Shown here: one piece after another, positions 23,437 to 32,275 of the stretch
Layout: the number at the start of each line of letters is the position of its first letter
How positions within the stretch are numbered: position 1 is the first letter of the stretch
From: Candidatus Thorarchaeota archaeon
GTDB lineage: Archaea; Asgardarchaeota; Thorarchaeia; Thorarchaeales; Thorarchaeaceae
NCBI GenBank assembly: GCA_016839245.1
Contig: JAEOUN010000104.1
Span: 1 to 57,751, forward strand
Direction: 5' to 3'
Length of the DNA stretch: 57,751 bases
The notes under the pieces: model-generated
The model's input: the letters and a program-made list of their open reading frames with translations, nothing else
The model's database searches: none
Told to the model about the DNA's origin: nothing
Made by a program: the position numbers and the translations under genes

Positions 23437-24897
23437 ATGATTAAGGCTAGGATAAGGGGAATCTATTCACAATCACTTACGCAGATAATGCTGCAGAACC
23501 ATTTTGACATGGTTCAACCAACTCCAGAAGTTGCAAGAAGGTTTGGTCTTCCCTATCGCAGTGAAATTCCTGATGTAGATATCTGGGATAGAAGTGATTT
23601 GCAAGGAATCGTAGCTATTGCCTATGAAACAATTCTAGAGAAACTAACAGATGTACTTAGAAGACGCCTAGGAGGCGTAATCATTAGAACTCCACGAGTT
23701 GCTAAGAGTTCTATCTATAGAGGATTAGTTCTGGGTCGAGACGAAAAGACTGGTCAGACTAGGGTTGACTTAGGTCCAATATCAGGACTCCTACCAGATA
23801 GGGGATTACAAAAAGACCAGTATATAATGGTTCAAGTACGAGCTCATGATTATGGACGCAAGGCACCTGTTTTATCTTCAAGTATTACTTTACCAGGGCG
23901 AGCTGCAGTACTCTTACCCGAACCAGTTGTCAGATTAAGCACAAAAATAAAGGATCAAGAGGCAAGAAAAAACCTTGTGACTCTTGGAAGGAAGATTCGG
24001 GATCGTTCGGACAATTGGGGAATCTTATGGAGAACATCTGCAGAAAATTTGACTGAAAAAGAGCTTCAGGACGAAGTAGATGATCTACTTGATACTACTC
24101 AGAGTATCTACAATAAATATAATGAACTTGATAGTACGGGCATTCTCTTTGAAGGGACCAGCAATGCGGACATCGAGTTTCCTGCAGAGGTAAAAGATGC
24201 CTTGGATAAGACAAGAGCAAAGATAAAACCAACCATAGATCATCATCATTTTTACAAAAGCGCAGGATATTCTGCCTTGGTGGATCTTTCTGAAATGATT
24301 ATAGAGGATCGTCCAGAAGAACGTGAATATATATCATCCAAAGTTGAAAAGATAGTATCAAGGGATATACCTAGAGTAAACGATCCAATCAATATAGAAC
24401 ATGTCAAACTTGACGGACGCAACATCGTGTTAGCAAGGGGAAGAGTGACAGAGATCACACAAAAAGGATTTTTGATTAAAAGACAGTTTCGACATACAAG
24501 TAGAAAACTCAAATTAACACAAGACTTTCCAGAGGATGTAGAAGTAGTCGGAGATGAAGGAGATTATGCAATGACGCACGTTGTTCCCAATGCTATGACT
24601 CTCTACACTAATTATTATTCGCAAGATGGAAATTTGAAAGGCACGTATGTCAATATCAATACAGGAGTAGAAGTATATCCCAGTAATGGAACAAATCCTG
24701 GAAAGATTCGATATATCGATCTTGAGATTGATGTAGTAAGAGCTCCTATTAATGAGGAGCCAAGGATTATTGATCAACACCTTCTGAAACGGGCTGTGCA
24801 ACGCGGATTTATCACTGATGAAATGGCACAACAATATAGACGAAGAGCTGAAGTTGTAGTGCAGGAACTTGTAGAGGGGACATTGAAAGAAAAGTAG
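23437..24897 (+). CDS. FAU-1 type RNA-binding ribonuclease (RNase E/G-like, DUF402)
   Basis: Matches the archaeal FAU-1 family, which binds AU-rich RNA and has been reported to process 5S rRNA precursors. The N-terminus (MIKARIRGIYSQSLTQIML, then FDMVQPTPEVARRFGL) is characteristic. An S1-like region (GGVIIRTPRVAKSSIYRG) follows. The C-terminal half is the DUF402 domain, with DHHHFYKSAGYSAL near residue 270 and YIDLEIDVVRAP near the end. It is 486 residues from ATG 23437; a TTG two codons earlier is possible. Confidence 0.85.
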   Translation: MIKARIRGIYSQSLTQIMLQNHFDMVQPTPEVARRFGLPYRSEIPDVDIWDRSDLQGIVAIAYETILEKLTDVLRRRLGGVIIRTPRVAKSSIYRGLVLGRDEKTGQTRVDLGPISGLLPDRGLQKDQYIMVQVRAHDYGRKAPVLSSSITLPGRAAVLLPEPVVRLSTKIKDQEARKNLVTLGRKIRDRSDNWGILWRTSAENLTEKELQDEVDDLLDTTQSIYNKYNELDSTGILFEGTSNADIEFPAEVKDALDKTRAKIKPTIDHHHFYKSAGYSALVDLSEMIIEDRPEEREYISSKVEKIVSRDIPRVNDPINIEHVKLDGRNIVLARGRVTEITQKGFLIKRQFRHTSRKLKLTQDFPEDVEVVGDEGDYAMTHVVPNAMTLYTNYYSQDGNLKGTYVNINTGVEVYPSNGTNPGKIRYIDLEIDVVRAPINEEPRIIDQHLLKRAVQRGFITDEMAQQYRRRAEVVVQELVEGTLKEK

Positions 24898-24910
24898 AAT
24901 CAGTTTCAAC

Positions 24911-25153
24911 TCAAGCATGATAGGTGTCTGCAGTCCGAAGTGACAGATCAATTGCACTCAAAATATCTTCTATCGTAGAACCAAGACTGTTAATGCTTCT
25001 ATCACAATGAATCGAGATGATAAGTTGAGTGCCTTTCACACTACAATTAATAGCAAGACCCTCAGGTAATGGTGTATTATCGGGTTTAATTACAGACAGA
25101 ACTCTTTCTGCTTCTTTTGATGATTGAAAAGAGAGTGAGATTGTAGCCTTCAT
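24911..25153 (-). CDS. pcc1: KEOPS complex subunit Pcc1
   Basis: An 80-residue Pcc1-like protein, the dimerising subunit of KEOPS, which makes the t6A tRNA modification. It shows the pattern KATISLSFQSSKEAERVLSV, then CDRSINSLGSTIEDILSAID. It lies one base after the RecJ-like gene, part of the archaeal uS15-recJ-pcc1 neighbourhood. Kae1 and Bud32 are encoded 2-4 kb away on the same strand. Confidence 0.9.
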   Translation of the reverse strand: MKATISLSFQSSKEAERVLSVIKPDNTPLPEGLAINCSVKGTQLIISIHCDRSINSLGSTIEDILSAIDLSLRTADTYHA

Positions 25154-25154
25154 T

Positions 25155-26483
25155 CTATCCGCTTTCCTTATTCATATCAGCAATCAGTTGAAGTGCTCTT
25201 TCTTTTTCTTCAGAGGTACCTACTATCTTGATTGAGTGGGTGGATGTTGCACTCAAGTCAATCTTTTCTTTCAGGAACTTTTGAAAGACATTTCTCAGGG
25301 CCAAATTATGAGAGGGCCATACTATGATAAAGGCATCCTCATGATCTAATACAATTGGACGCCCTGTATCGACTATTCCAGCTTCTAAGGCAATACGCCC
25401 AATATCTGGAAGTAATTCTACTCTATAACCATTCATTTTGAAGATAGTTGCAGAAGTAGTAGACTCGCTCTTTGAACCAGACTCTAATCTATGAATCGCT
25501 GAGATCACATCCCTGTAATGACTCATGTGAGTATCGATGAGAAGACGAAGCGCACGACCACGATCACCAAGTAATACGCTCATAAATGCTCCAAGCTCAT
25601 TAATTGTCCATGCAGTCTGCGCAGTGATTTCAATTCCAGATAGATGACGAAGTGGGCTACTTTCACGTTCCTTTAGAAATTCAAAATCTGTTCCCAATAA
25701 TCGTGGCAAGATGTTTGGATTAAGAGTAGGAACAAGTTTTGATGTAAGACGTTGTGCTTCTGAAGTGCTTAGACTAGATAGAGGAGTTCTAAGTTTTGGA
25801 ACAGGAATCTCAGCCTCATTCAAAAGAGAATCACAAGCTTGTTGGTTTCCACTAATTGTCCTCAGATATGGATATGTGCTATAGAGAAAGACTTCATCTA
25901 AGGGAAGCATGCTTACTCCAAGAAGTCTAAATCCTTTGCGTTCTTCGACTATGCCTTCTGATTTTGCTAAATCTATAATCTCGTAGTTTGCGTTTTTCTT
26001 TGATTTTTCAGGTTCAAGGCTAAGCAAGGCACCAGCTGTAGCAAGTTGTAAGTCATACTCTACCTGTTTTTTCAGAAACCCTGCAAGAATATAGGCTACA
26101 GCAGTTAAGGTGTTACTATCTCCAAGGCCAAAGGATTCAATCTGTTCGGAACTCGATTCACCACCGATACGTATAGGATAACTTGAACCTTTCTTGATAC
26201 GAGAAGTACCGAAAGTATCGAGTCCTACAAGAATGAGTGCTGAAGAATCGTATTTCTGTCGTAAATCATTTACCTTGTCAACTGTGATGAGTGGTTCTGA
26301 AAAAGTGATGTGAAATCGTTTACCTGAATTAATCATGGACCTTGACAAGATAGCAGTAGCAAGCATTGCGACTGGCAAGGGAGAAGTCACTAGGAGAACT
26401 TGGTCGGATTTTTGTAATTCTACCGAGCTGCAATCATTTTCCAAGGACTTCAACGTAGGGTGTTTGACAATTCTCTTACTCAT
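25155..26483 (-). CDS. RecJ/DHH-like protein lacking catalytic motifs
   Basis: By position (between uS15 and Pcc1) and by weak pattern this is the archaeal RecJ-like/DHH gene. The region LVTSPLPVAMLATAILSRSM occupies the place where active proteins have a DADG motif, and ALILVGLDTF the place of the second aspartate motif. No DHH triad is seen in the 447-residue frame. The C-terminal half includes ALRLLIDTHMSHYRDVISAI. Archaeal RecJ-like proteins bind GINS as Cdc45 counterparts, and Cdc45 itself is a catalytically dead RecJ. I infer a structural, Cdc45-like role. The start may be ATG 26483 or a TTG at 26498. Confidence 0.65.
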   Translation of the reverse strand: MSKRIVKHPTLKSLENDCSSVELQKSDQVLLVTSPLPVAMLATAILSRSMINSGKRFHITFSEPLITVDKVNDLRQKYDSSALILVGLDTFGTSRIKKGSSYPIRIGGESSSEQIESFGLGDSNTLTAVAYILAGFLKKQVEYDLQLATAGALLSLEPEKSKKNANYEIIDLAKSEGIVEERKGFRLLGVSMLPLDEVFLYSTYPYLRTISGNQQACDSLLNEAEIPVPKLRTPLSSLSTSEAQRLTSKLVPTLNPNILPRLLGTDFEFLKERESSPLRHLSGIEITAQTAWTINELGAFMSVLLGDRGRALRLLIDTHMSHYRDVISAIHRLESGSKSESTTSATIFKMNGYRVELLPDIGRIALEAGIVDTGRPIVLDHEDAFIIVWPSHNLALRNVFQKFLKEKIDLSATSTHSIKIVGTSEEKERALQLIADMNKESG

Positions 26484-26517
26484 CTCAGGCTTGTACAAAC
26501 AAACGTCAATGATAAAA

Positions 26518-26979
26518 TTATCTTAATAATACTGCAGCTTGATCTGGGCTATATTTCCAATCAACAGGAAGGACTTTTTTCTTGCGATAATATTTGGACA
26601 ATCGATGGATTTTGCTCTCAACAAGTTGCAAGCCACGTTTTGATACAAAATCCTTCTTGTTTTCTTCAAGGTGTCTCCTGATAGTCGTGGCCTTGATAAT
26701 CATATTTCTCAAATCCTCAGGAACACGTCTTTGAAGATTATTCTCGATAAGGATGTCAATGATTTTCTTTCCTGTAATCATTTTCACCAAGGGTACGCCA
26801 TATTGGTCTCGAAGAGTCATACCGATCATAGAGGGAGTGCTACCTGTCTTAGCAAACTCAATCACTTTCTCTTCTACCCACTGTGCATCCTTCTCTTTAT
26901 CCATCCATTCTGGTACACGGAGAGTCGAAGGGCGATTGCTGCCAGATTGACCCTTTCGTCGGGTATGCATTCTTGCCAT
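26518..26979 (-). CDS. rps15: Small ribosomal subunit protein uS15
   Basis: Ribosomal S15, 153 residues, archaeal/eukaryotic long form. It begins MARMHTRRKGQSGSNRP with the extension PEWMDKEKD typical of S13e/S15, and has LQLVESKIHRLSKYYRKKK in the core. The ATG at 26979 follows GAGGTATTCTA. The longer frame (to 27027) adds 16 unlikely residues. It leads the recJ-like and pcc1 genes. Confidence 0.94.
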   Translation of the reverse strand: MARMHTRRKGQSGSNRPSTLRVPEWMDKEKDAQWVEEKVIEFAKTGSTPSMIGMTLRDQYGVPLVKMITGKKIIDILIENNLQRRVPEDLRNMIIKATTIRRHLEENKKDFVSKRGLQLVESKIHRLSKYYRKKKVLPVDWKYSPDQAAVLLR

Positions 26980-27046
26980 TAGAATACCTCTAGATTCTAC
27001 AGTTCCCAATGAGTATGGGTTTATCACTTCGCCAAATGATTTTGAT

Positions 27047-27055
27047 ATAAAGATT
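27047..27055 (-). promoter_or_regulatory. TATA box of the uS15-recJ-pcc1 operon
   Basis: Reads CTTTATATC on the minus strand, about 70 bases upstream of the uS15 start codon, giving an expected transcription start near 27020. It is a good match to archaeal TATA elements. Confidence 0.5.
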
Positions 27056-27092
27056 GCCTTGTGGTGACGGTTTTTCTCTGTAAAAACGCAAT

Positions 27093-27716
27093 CTAGTGGT
27101 ATCTGCCACGTTCTCGGATTTCACTCATTCGTGAGATCGCATCATTAGCATCTTCTTCAAGTGTATCAAGATAACCATCAAGCGTGGCTGTTAACATGAC
27201 TTCTTCCAAATCCCAGTGGGTGGTTTCTAGTGCTCTCCGGATAAGATGAAGATCAGCACCTTTCATCTCAACGGTTGCATTCATTTCAGACAGGCCAAAA
27301 TCAACCATCCATAGATTGTACTTCGAATCTACAATTAGATTACTAGTAGTCGGGTCTCCGTGAACCATGTCTGCTCTATGAAGAACTGCGATTAAGTGAC
27401 CAAATTGGTGGCATAGCTTAGTGAGCCGCTCTGAGGAGAGTGTATTAGCCATCTGTTTGAACTGTGTCCCTTCAATATAGTCCATTAATATAGTATAATT
27501 TATGAGATCCACAGAGTAAACAGCTGGTGTGGGTACCCCTAGAGTTCTAGCTGTCGTGAGCATTTTACACTCTCTGCTTGTCCTTGTTTTATTGAGCTGT
27601 GAGTCGATATCTTTGAGAAGGTATGGTTTTGTTTGGCGCCACTTGAGGACAAATTGATTATCCCACAGATTGACTTTGAAAATCACGGATTCAGCACCAA
27701 GAGCAAGTGTTTCCAA
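27093..27716 (-). CDS. bud32: KEOPS kinase/ATPase Bud32
   Basis: Stand-alone Bud32, 207 residues. It has the atypical glycine loop (LALGAESVIFKV), the catalytic-loop motif HGDPTTSNLIV, and the DFG equivalent VDFGLSE. It works with Kae1 in t6A37 formation. It probably begins at a TTG just after the kae1 stop, with GGAGGG upstream. In many archaea Kae1 and Bud32 are fused; here they are adjacent separate genes. Confidence 0.93.
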   Translation of the reverse strand: METLALGAESVIFKVNLWDNQFVLKWRQTKPYLLKDIDSQLNKTRTSRECKMLTTARTLGVPTPAVYSVDLINYTILMDYIEGTQFKQMANTLSSERLTKLCHQFGHLIAVLHRADMVHGDPTTSNLIVDSKYNLWMVDFGLSEMNATVEMKGADLHLIRRALETTHWDLEEVMLTATLDGYLDTLEEDANDAISRMSEIRERGRYH

Positions 27717-27721
27717 CTAAT

Positions 27722-28711
27722 TTAAACCCTCCAGAGAATATCTTGTTCATCAGTTCTCCATTTAGGAAGAACACTTGATTCGCCTACTTCAATGGTGTTT
27801 CCTGTATTATACTGGAGAATACCATTCCATGCAATCATTGCACCTTGGTCTCCCGCTAGTTGAGGTGAAACTCTATGAAATTTGGCATCATGACGCCGAG
27901 CAACACCTTCTAGAATCTGTGTTAACCGGTTATTTCTTGCCACTCCACCTGTGAGAAGAAGCTCATTTTTCTTAGTATGAGCAATTGCACGTTCTGCAAT
28001 CTCTGCAAGCATTCCAAAAGCTGTTTCCTGTACACTAAAACAAATATCAGCAAGCTCTGTTCCATCTAAGAATAATTTCTTTGCAGCCGTGAGCATCCCA
28101 GAATAACTCAGATCCATTCCCTTAACAGAGTAAGGCAGAGTATAGTAAATAGACCCATCCAGAGCCAACTTTTCTACAATGGGGCCAGCGGGAAATCCAA
28201 CCCCAATTTCCCGACCTAAGACATCAAGCATGTTACCAACTGCAATATCCAAAGTTTCTCCAAAAGTCCTGAATCGTCCGCCTGAAAAGGCAATAATCTG
28301 AGTGTTCCCCCCGGATACATATACTGTAACAGGATCCTGAAAATTTGACTCAAGGCAACCAATCTCAATATGAGCAACACAATGATTGACAGCAACAAGA
28401 GGTATATCTAGCTTGAGAGCTAGTGTTCGTGCCATGGTAGCGGTTGCTCTTAAACAGGGACCTAGCCCGGGACCTCTTGAGAAGGCAATGATGTCGATAT
28501 CCTTGTAATCAATGCCAGCAGCCTGAACAGCACGATTGATTATTGAAGGCCCCAGTTCAGAATGATGCCTGCTTGCCTCTCGGGGGTGGATTCCACCCTC
28601 CTTTGTTTTCAACATATCATACTCATTGGATAATACATCCCCACTACCTGTAGCAATACCAGCACCAAATGAGTGTGCAGTCCCCTCTAGTCCTAAACAG
28701 ATTAGTGGCAT
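27722..28711 (-). CDS. kae1: KEOPS catalytic subunit Kae1 (t6A synthase)
   Basis: ASKHA-fold enzyme that transfers threonylcarbamoyl to A37 of ANN-decoding tRNAs. Motifs: GLEGTAHSFGAGI at the N-terminus, HHSELGP, the metal-binding HxxxH in VNHCVAHIEIG, VSGGNTQI for ATP, and TGGVARNNRL near the C-terminus. I chose the ATG at 28711 (MPLICLG), preceded by AAGGTA. A longer frame to 28759 has no family match and runs into the Lsm promoter area. It is divergent from the Lsm gene. Confidence 0.94.
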   Translation of the reverse strand: MPLICLGLEGTAHSFGAGIATGSGDVLSNEYDMLKTKEGGIHPREASRHHSELGPSIINRAVQAAGIDYKDIDIIAFSRGPGLGPCLRATATMARTLALKLDIPLVAVNHCVAHIEIGCLESNFQDPVTVYVSGGNTQIIAFSGGRFRTFGETLDIAVGNMLDVLGREIGVGFPAGPIVEKLALDGSIYYTLPYSVKGMDLSYSGMLTAAKKLFLDGTELADICFSVQETAFGMLAEIAERAIAHTKKNELLLTGGVARNNRLTQILEGVARRHDAKFHRVSPQLAGDQGAMIAWNGILQYNTGNTIEVGESSVLPKWRTDEQDILWRV

Positions 28712-28813
28712 TTTCTTTACCTTCAAATCAACAGGAATACAATGAAGATTGAATTTCATTATAAGTTGATTCTTGTGCTCAGATTCATTTACAATAACTC
28801 TCGTAGCAAAGGC

Positions 28814-28821
28814 TTTATAAT
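28814..28821 (+). promoter_or_regulatory. TATA box of the Lsm gene
   Basis: TTTATAAT, 35-42 bases upstream of the chosen GTG start. This places transcription start close to 28840 and argues against translation beginning at the upstream ATGs in the same frame (28742, 28820). Confidence 0.5.
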
Positions 28822-28855
28822 GCTCAGAATTGGCATCTCAGAAGAGGAATACAAT

Positions 28856-29083
28856 GTGTCCGAGAAGATGCCCATTAAAGCACTAGAACAACAACTCAAT
28901 GACATAATTTCTGTAAAACTTAAAGATCAAAGAATCTTCCGGGGACATTTGACAAGATGTGATATGTACATGAATCTAACACTTGCAGATGCTGAAGAGA
29001 TAGAAAATGAACAGATTAGAGCCAAGTATGGACAGATTTTGATTCGAGGAAACAACATTCTGTGGATTCAGATTCCAGAGTAA
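28856..29083 (+). CDS. Lsm/Sm-like RNA-binding protein
   Basis: Sm-fold protein that forms RNA-binding rings. The Sm1 motif is in ISVKLKDQRIFRGHLTRCD with MYMNLTLADAEE, and Sm2 is in GQILIRGNNILWI. I chose the GTG at 28856 (giving MSEKMPIKALEQQ, matching archaeal Lsm N-termini) because AGAGGA lies 8 bases upstream and the TATA element sits just ahead. That gives 75 residues. An ATG four codons later is also possible. Confidence 0.9.
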   Translation: MSEKMPIKALEQQLNDIISVKLKDQRIFRGHLTRCDMYMNLTLADAEEIENEQIRAKYGQILIRGNNILWIQIPE

Positions 29084-29087
29084 TTGT

Positions 29088-31115
29088 CTAGCGTTCAATA
29101 TCCCTACGATATCTCTCAATCATCTCAACTAGTTGTTCCTCGCCTTTTTGTCGAGCCTGTTCACGAACATCTTTGACAAAGACTTGGAGGATTTTTTCGA
29201 ATTTCTTTCTACTAATGATTGCAAATTCATCTATACGTCTAAGTTCGACATCCTTAGCATCAATAACAGGGATGAGAGCCTTAATCAGCTCCTCTTTTGG
29301 GAGATGAGATAGAGGAGTATCAATCACTACTGCTCGAATTTCTTTCTCAATTAAAAGCCCGGCAGTTTGAATGCCCCCTCCAGAGGCATCCTCAAAAAGC
29401 ACGATATCGCCATGTTTGAAACCTACTTTTCGATGGTATTCTTCAATGCTTTCACGAGTAAAGTGAGAAACAACTTTTACTGTAAGCATATCACCTCGTA
29501 ATTCAAGCCGTTTTACTCCTTTTAATAGCTCGAGCCTATTGTTAAGACTCTCTGTTTCTTTTCGTAGCTTCTCAATTTCTTGTTGCGCTTTTTTCAATGC
29601 TCTTTTTGATTTCTCAATTTCTCGATCACGTTTTACTTTCCAGTAGTTATTTCGATTTACAATCTCAAGACTGTTTGATAATTCACTTTCGCGAAATCTC
29701 AAGAACTCTACAAGACGTTTTAGATCCTCCACCTGTTCTTCCAATAATGCATTCTCAACAGTTAGATGTTCTGTTTGAGCCTTCAATGAATCGTAGCGTT
29801 CCTGTGTCAGTCCCTCTGCAGCTTCATCCTTGTCTTCAGTGACTCTCTCGATGACTTCAGCATCAATACGTTCTATACTAGCCATAGCTTCGTTGATTGG
29901 AGTGCCTTTAATGACTAGAGCAATTAATTGATTGCGATCAACAGTTAATTTTTCATCTTGTATCATTCGGTCAATTTGCTGAATTTTGGGTTGAATACTT
30001 CTATAGGCATAGACCGCGGCAGTGAGAGCATCACGTTCGTGAGCGTTTTTAACACGTATATCATCATAGAATTCTCGGACTAATTCATTTTTATCAGCGA
30101 CAGGAATAGGTTTTCTTGGAGTAAAGATTGCGGCATTTACAGTGTGGGCAAGCTTTTCTACAAAATGAGGAACCTGTGGCACATCGGAAGCCACCATCAC
30201 AGGGATACCTCTTTCATATATGTCACGAATCATATCAGCTCTACTATATCCCTTACCACTCTGCAAAGCCTTTACTTTTCCATCGAGGGTTAGAAGGCAA
30301 TAGGCTGCTGTCGTTCCAGGGTCAACTCCAAGGATGTAATACCTAGGTTTTGCGAGAGGAGAGATGGATTTGGGCTCAAGTGGCACAAACTCGACTCGCT
30401 TTCGGACAGGTGAAATTTTAACCTTAAAGTCCCCACCACTTTTGCTCTCAATTAGATTAGTGATAACAGGGAGTGGGGCATTAGTTACAAGACGTGCACT
30501 CGAATATCCAAAATCAGATGCCCGAATATCAATATCATATTGTATTTCTGCAGCTTTAAGCTGTGATTCAATAAAACGTGTCATTTGCTGGACTTGTGAA
30601 TGTATTCTACGTCGATACCTATTTGCACTCTGACCACCACGACCAGGCTTTCTACCTCGTGAAACTTTGATCTCTGTCTGTTCACTAAAGCACTCGATTG
30701 AATGGCCTATTCCCTTAAAGGCAAGTTGTACAATGATTCTTGCAGATTCAAGTGGAGATGGCTTTCCTCGAATATTAATTCCATGACGTCTGGCTAATGT
30801 TTTCAGAGGAGTCTGATGTGGAGGAACACCTGTAACTTGTACAATCCGCGTATCAGGTGGTATTCGATCAGCTAGATGAAACAAAGATTTACTATCAGGT
30901 ACTATCTCGAAAATATTGTCAGTGCATAACCATTTTGGAATAATGTCTCTAGTTAATTTCAGTAAGCCACCTCGTGGAATTTCTGGATATTCATTAATAA
31001 TGACTCCATCACAAGCAACAACGCAAGCGAATTTTGGAGACTTTCTCGAATCAGGACTAGACGATGGAAGTATATCAAAACCAATTATGTATTCGCTATT
31101 GCCTTCATTGCCCAT
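29088..31115 (-). CDS. DUF460 protein (RNase H-like fold with coiled coil)
   Basis: Large conserved archaeal protein of the DUF460 family. The RNase H-like domain is in the middle (ILGVDPGTTAAYCLL near residue 265, HERDALTAAVYAYRS near 360). A long coiled coil follows (about 420-520; EIEKSKRALKKAQQEIEKL), and a C-terminal domain contains EDASGGGIQTAGLLIE. The first ~240 residues contain GRKPGRGGQSANRYRRR. It is not biochemically defined, and a nucleic-acid role is inferred from the fold. ATG 31115 is preferred over an upstream GTG. Confidence 0.82.
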   Translation of the reverse strand: MGNEGNSEYIIGFDILPSSSPDSRKSPKFACVVACDGVIINEYPEIPRGGLLKLTRDIIPKWLCTDNIFEIVPDSKSLFHLADRIPPDTRIVQVTGVPPHQTPLKTLARRHGINIRGKPSPLESARIIVQLAFKGIGHSIECFSEQTEIKVSRGRKPGRGGQSANRYRRRIHSQVQQMTRFIESQLKAAEIQYDIDIRASDFGYSSARLVTNAPLPVITNLIESKSGGDFKVKISPVRKRVEFVPLEPKSISPLAKPRYYILGVDPGTTAAYCLLTLDGKVKALQSGKGYSRADMIRDIYERGIPVMVASDVPQVPHFVEKLAHTVNAAIFTPRKPIPVADKNELVREFYDDIRVKNAHERDALTAAVYAYRSIQPKIQQIDRMIQDEKLTVDRNQLIALVIKGTPINEAMASIERIDAEVIERVTEDKDEAAEGLTQERYDSLKAQTEHLTVENALLEEQVEDLKRLVEFLRFRESELSNSLEIVNRNNYWKVKRDREIEKSKRALKKAQQEIEKLRKETESLNNRLELLKGVKRLELRGDMLTVKVVSHFTRESIEEYHRKVGFKHGDIVLFEDASGGGIQTAGLLIEKEIRAVVIDTPLSHLPKEELIKALIPVIDAKDVELRRIDEFAIISRKKFEKILQVFVKDVREQARQKGEEQLVEMIERYRRDIER

Positions 31116-31212
31116 GTGGCTCAGCACTCATTGTTTTATTGTTAAAATAGGCTATGAACCTATTTATAACCACAATATCGTTTTTGAAAAATTAGTCATC
31201 CTAAAACAACAA

Positions 31213-31261
31213 GTATAATAAAGAATCACTTGAGCAACCAAGTATCAAATCAAATGGGGTG
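31213..31261 (+). promoter_or_regulatory. Promoter and ribosome site for the CTG-started HTH gene
   Basis: A TATA-like TATAATAAAG at 31213-31222 is followed by GGGGTG at 31256-31261, six bases before a CTG at 31268. The geometry supports translation starting at that CTG. Confidence 0.45.
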
Positions 31262-31267
31262 CAATAA

Positions 31268-31549
31268 CTGTCCGAAACACTACAAGTTGATAACAAAGAT
31301 GCAATACTTCGTATTGGACGTGCTTTATCATCAGGAACCAGATTAAAAATCCTCCAGCTCCTGATGTCTGGAGAGAAGGATGTAACACGAATTGCAAGAC
31401 ATCTCGGTGGAACCGAAGCAAACGCTAGTGCCCAAATAAAGATACTATCTGATGCAGACTTACTGGAATGTAGATACGAACCAGGTCAACATGGTCTCAA
31501 GAAGATATCAAAGACAAAAGTCAAGCGTATCATTATTGACTTGGAATAG
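31268..31549 (+). CDS. Winged-helix (ArsR-like) regulator with apparent CTG start
   Basis: The winged-helix domain needs residues upstream of the only in-frame ATG (31364): ILRIGRALSSGTRLKILQLL is helix 1-2 and lies before it, and VTRIARHLGG with SAQIKILSDADLLE supplies the recognition helix. In frame there is no ATG, GTG or TTG between the stop codon just upstream (31265-31267) and 31364. A CTG at 31268 follows GGGGTG at ideal spacing, so I annotate 93 residues from CTG. Target genes are unknown. It may be autoregulatory. Confidence 0.65.
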   Translation: MSETLQVDNKDAILRIGRALSSGTRLKILQLLMSGEKDVTRIARHLGGTEANASAQIKILSDADLLECRYEPGQHGLKKISKTKVKRIIIDLE

Positions 31550-31567
31550 AAGTGTCTATTTTGATAA

Positions 31568-32197
31568 TCATACCGCTGGAGAGTCCGAATAACTGACAAG
31601 ATGGGCTTTCCAGCGACTTATCCTTTTTAGAATATTATCTCGTTCTTCAGTGCGTATTCCTCGTTTGCCGCGGGCTTTAAGGAAATTTAGAACGATATCC
31701 ATATCACGCCCGACTTTTTTCTTTCGCTCATCATCATCTATAAGGTAATCCTTTGCTGCTTGAAGGTATTCAAGAATAATATCTGCACCCGCTTCACCTG
31801 TCCGAAGCTCATGTGCAACAGGATCAAGAACTCTACTGACTCTTGCACTACTAGAACTTGAGTCTATAGAGGTTGCAGCTAAATTGCTTGTATCCGACTC
31901 ATCTATTATGTGTTGAATATCTGATTGCGAAGAGAGATCCGAAGGAGAATCTGTTTCATAAGAACTTGTAACTGCATCGTTAGGAGGTTTTGTTTTTGTA
32001 TGATTGTTATCATTATCATCGCGTATCGATTTAATTTCTGAGAATAAGGGAACTATTGATGGTGATGATTCCGAAGAAACTCCTGTAACAATATGTAGTC
32101 TTTCTCGTAATTCCCTTAATTGCTCAAACAATTCAACAAGACTTGACTGCATCATATCAATCAAATGTCGAATCTCATCCAATTCATTATCTTTCAA
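31568..32197 (-). CDS. Unknown protein with disordered Ser/Asp-rich linker, upstream neighbour of herA
   Basis: A 209-residue protein in three parts: a helical N-terminus with heptads (about 1-38; LVELFEQLRELRERL), a low-complexity Ser/Thr/Asp/Asn-rich stretch (about 40-120), and a helical C-terminal domain (about 130-205; ADIILEYLQAAKDYLIDDD, RDMDIVLNFLKARGKRG). No family is recognised. It lies downstream of HerA and NurA on the same strand, separated by 78 bases, which suggests but does not prove a role in DNA end processing. Confidence 0.65.
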   Translation of the reverse strand: MKDNELDEIRHLIDMMQSSLVELFEQLRELRERLHIVTGVSSESSPSIVPLFSEIKSIRDDNDNNHTKTKPPNDAVTSSYETDSPSDLSSQSDIQHIIDESDTSNLAATSIDSSSSSARVSRVLDPVAHELRTGEAGADIILEYLQAAKDYLIDDDERKKKVGRDMDIVLNFLKARGKRGIRTEERDNILKRISRWKAHLVSYSDSPAV

Positions 32198-32275
32198 GGA
32201 TATAACCCCTATATTTTCAAGATAGGAAAATCATAGTATATTCTTATCAGAGTTGTGGGGAGGTCATCAAATAAT

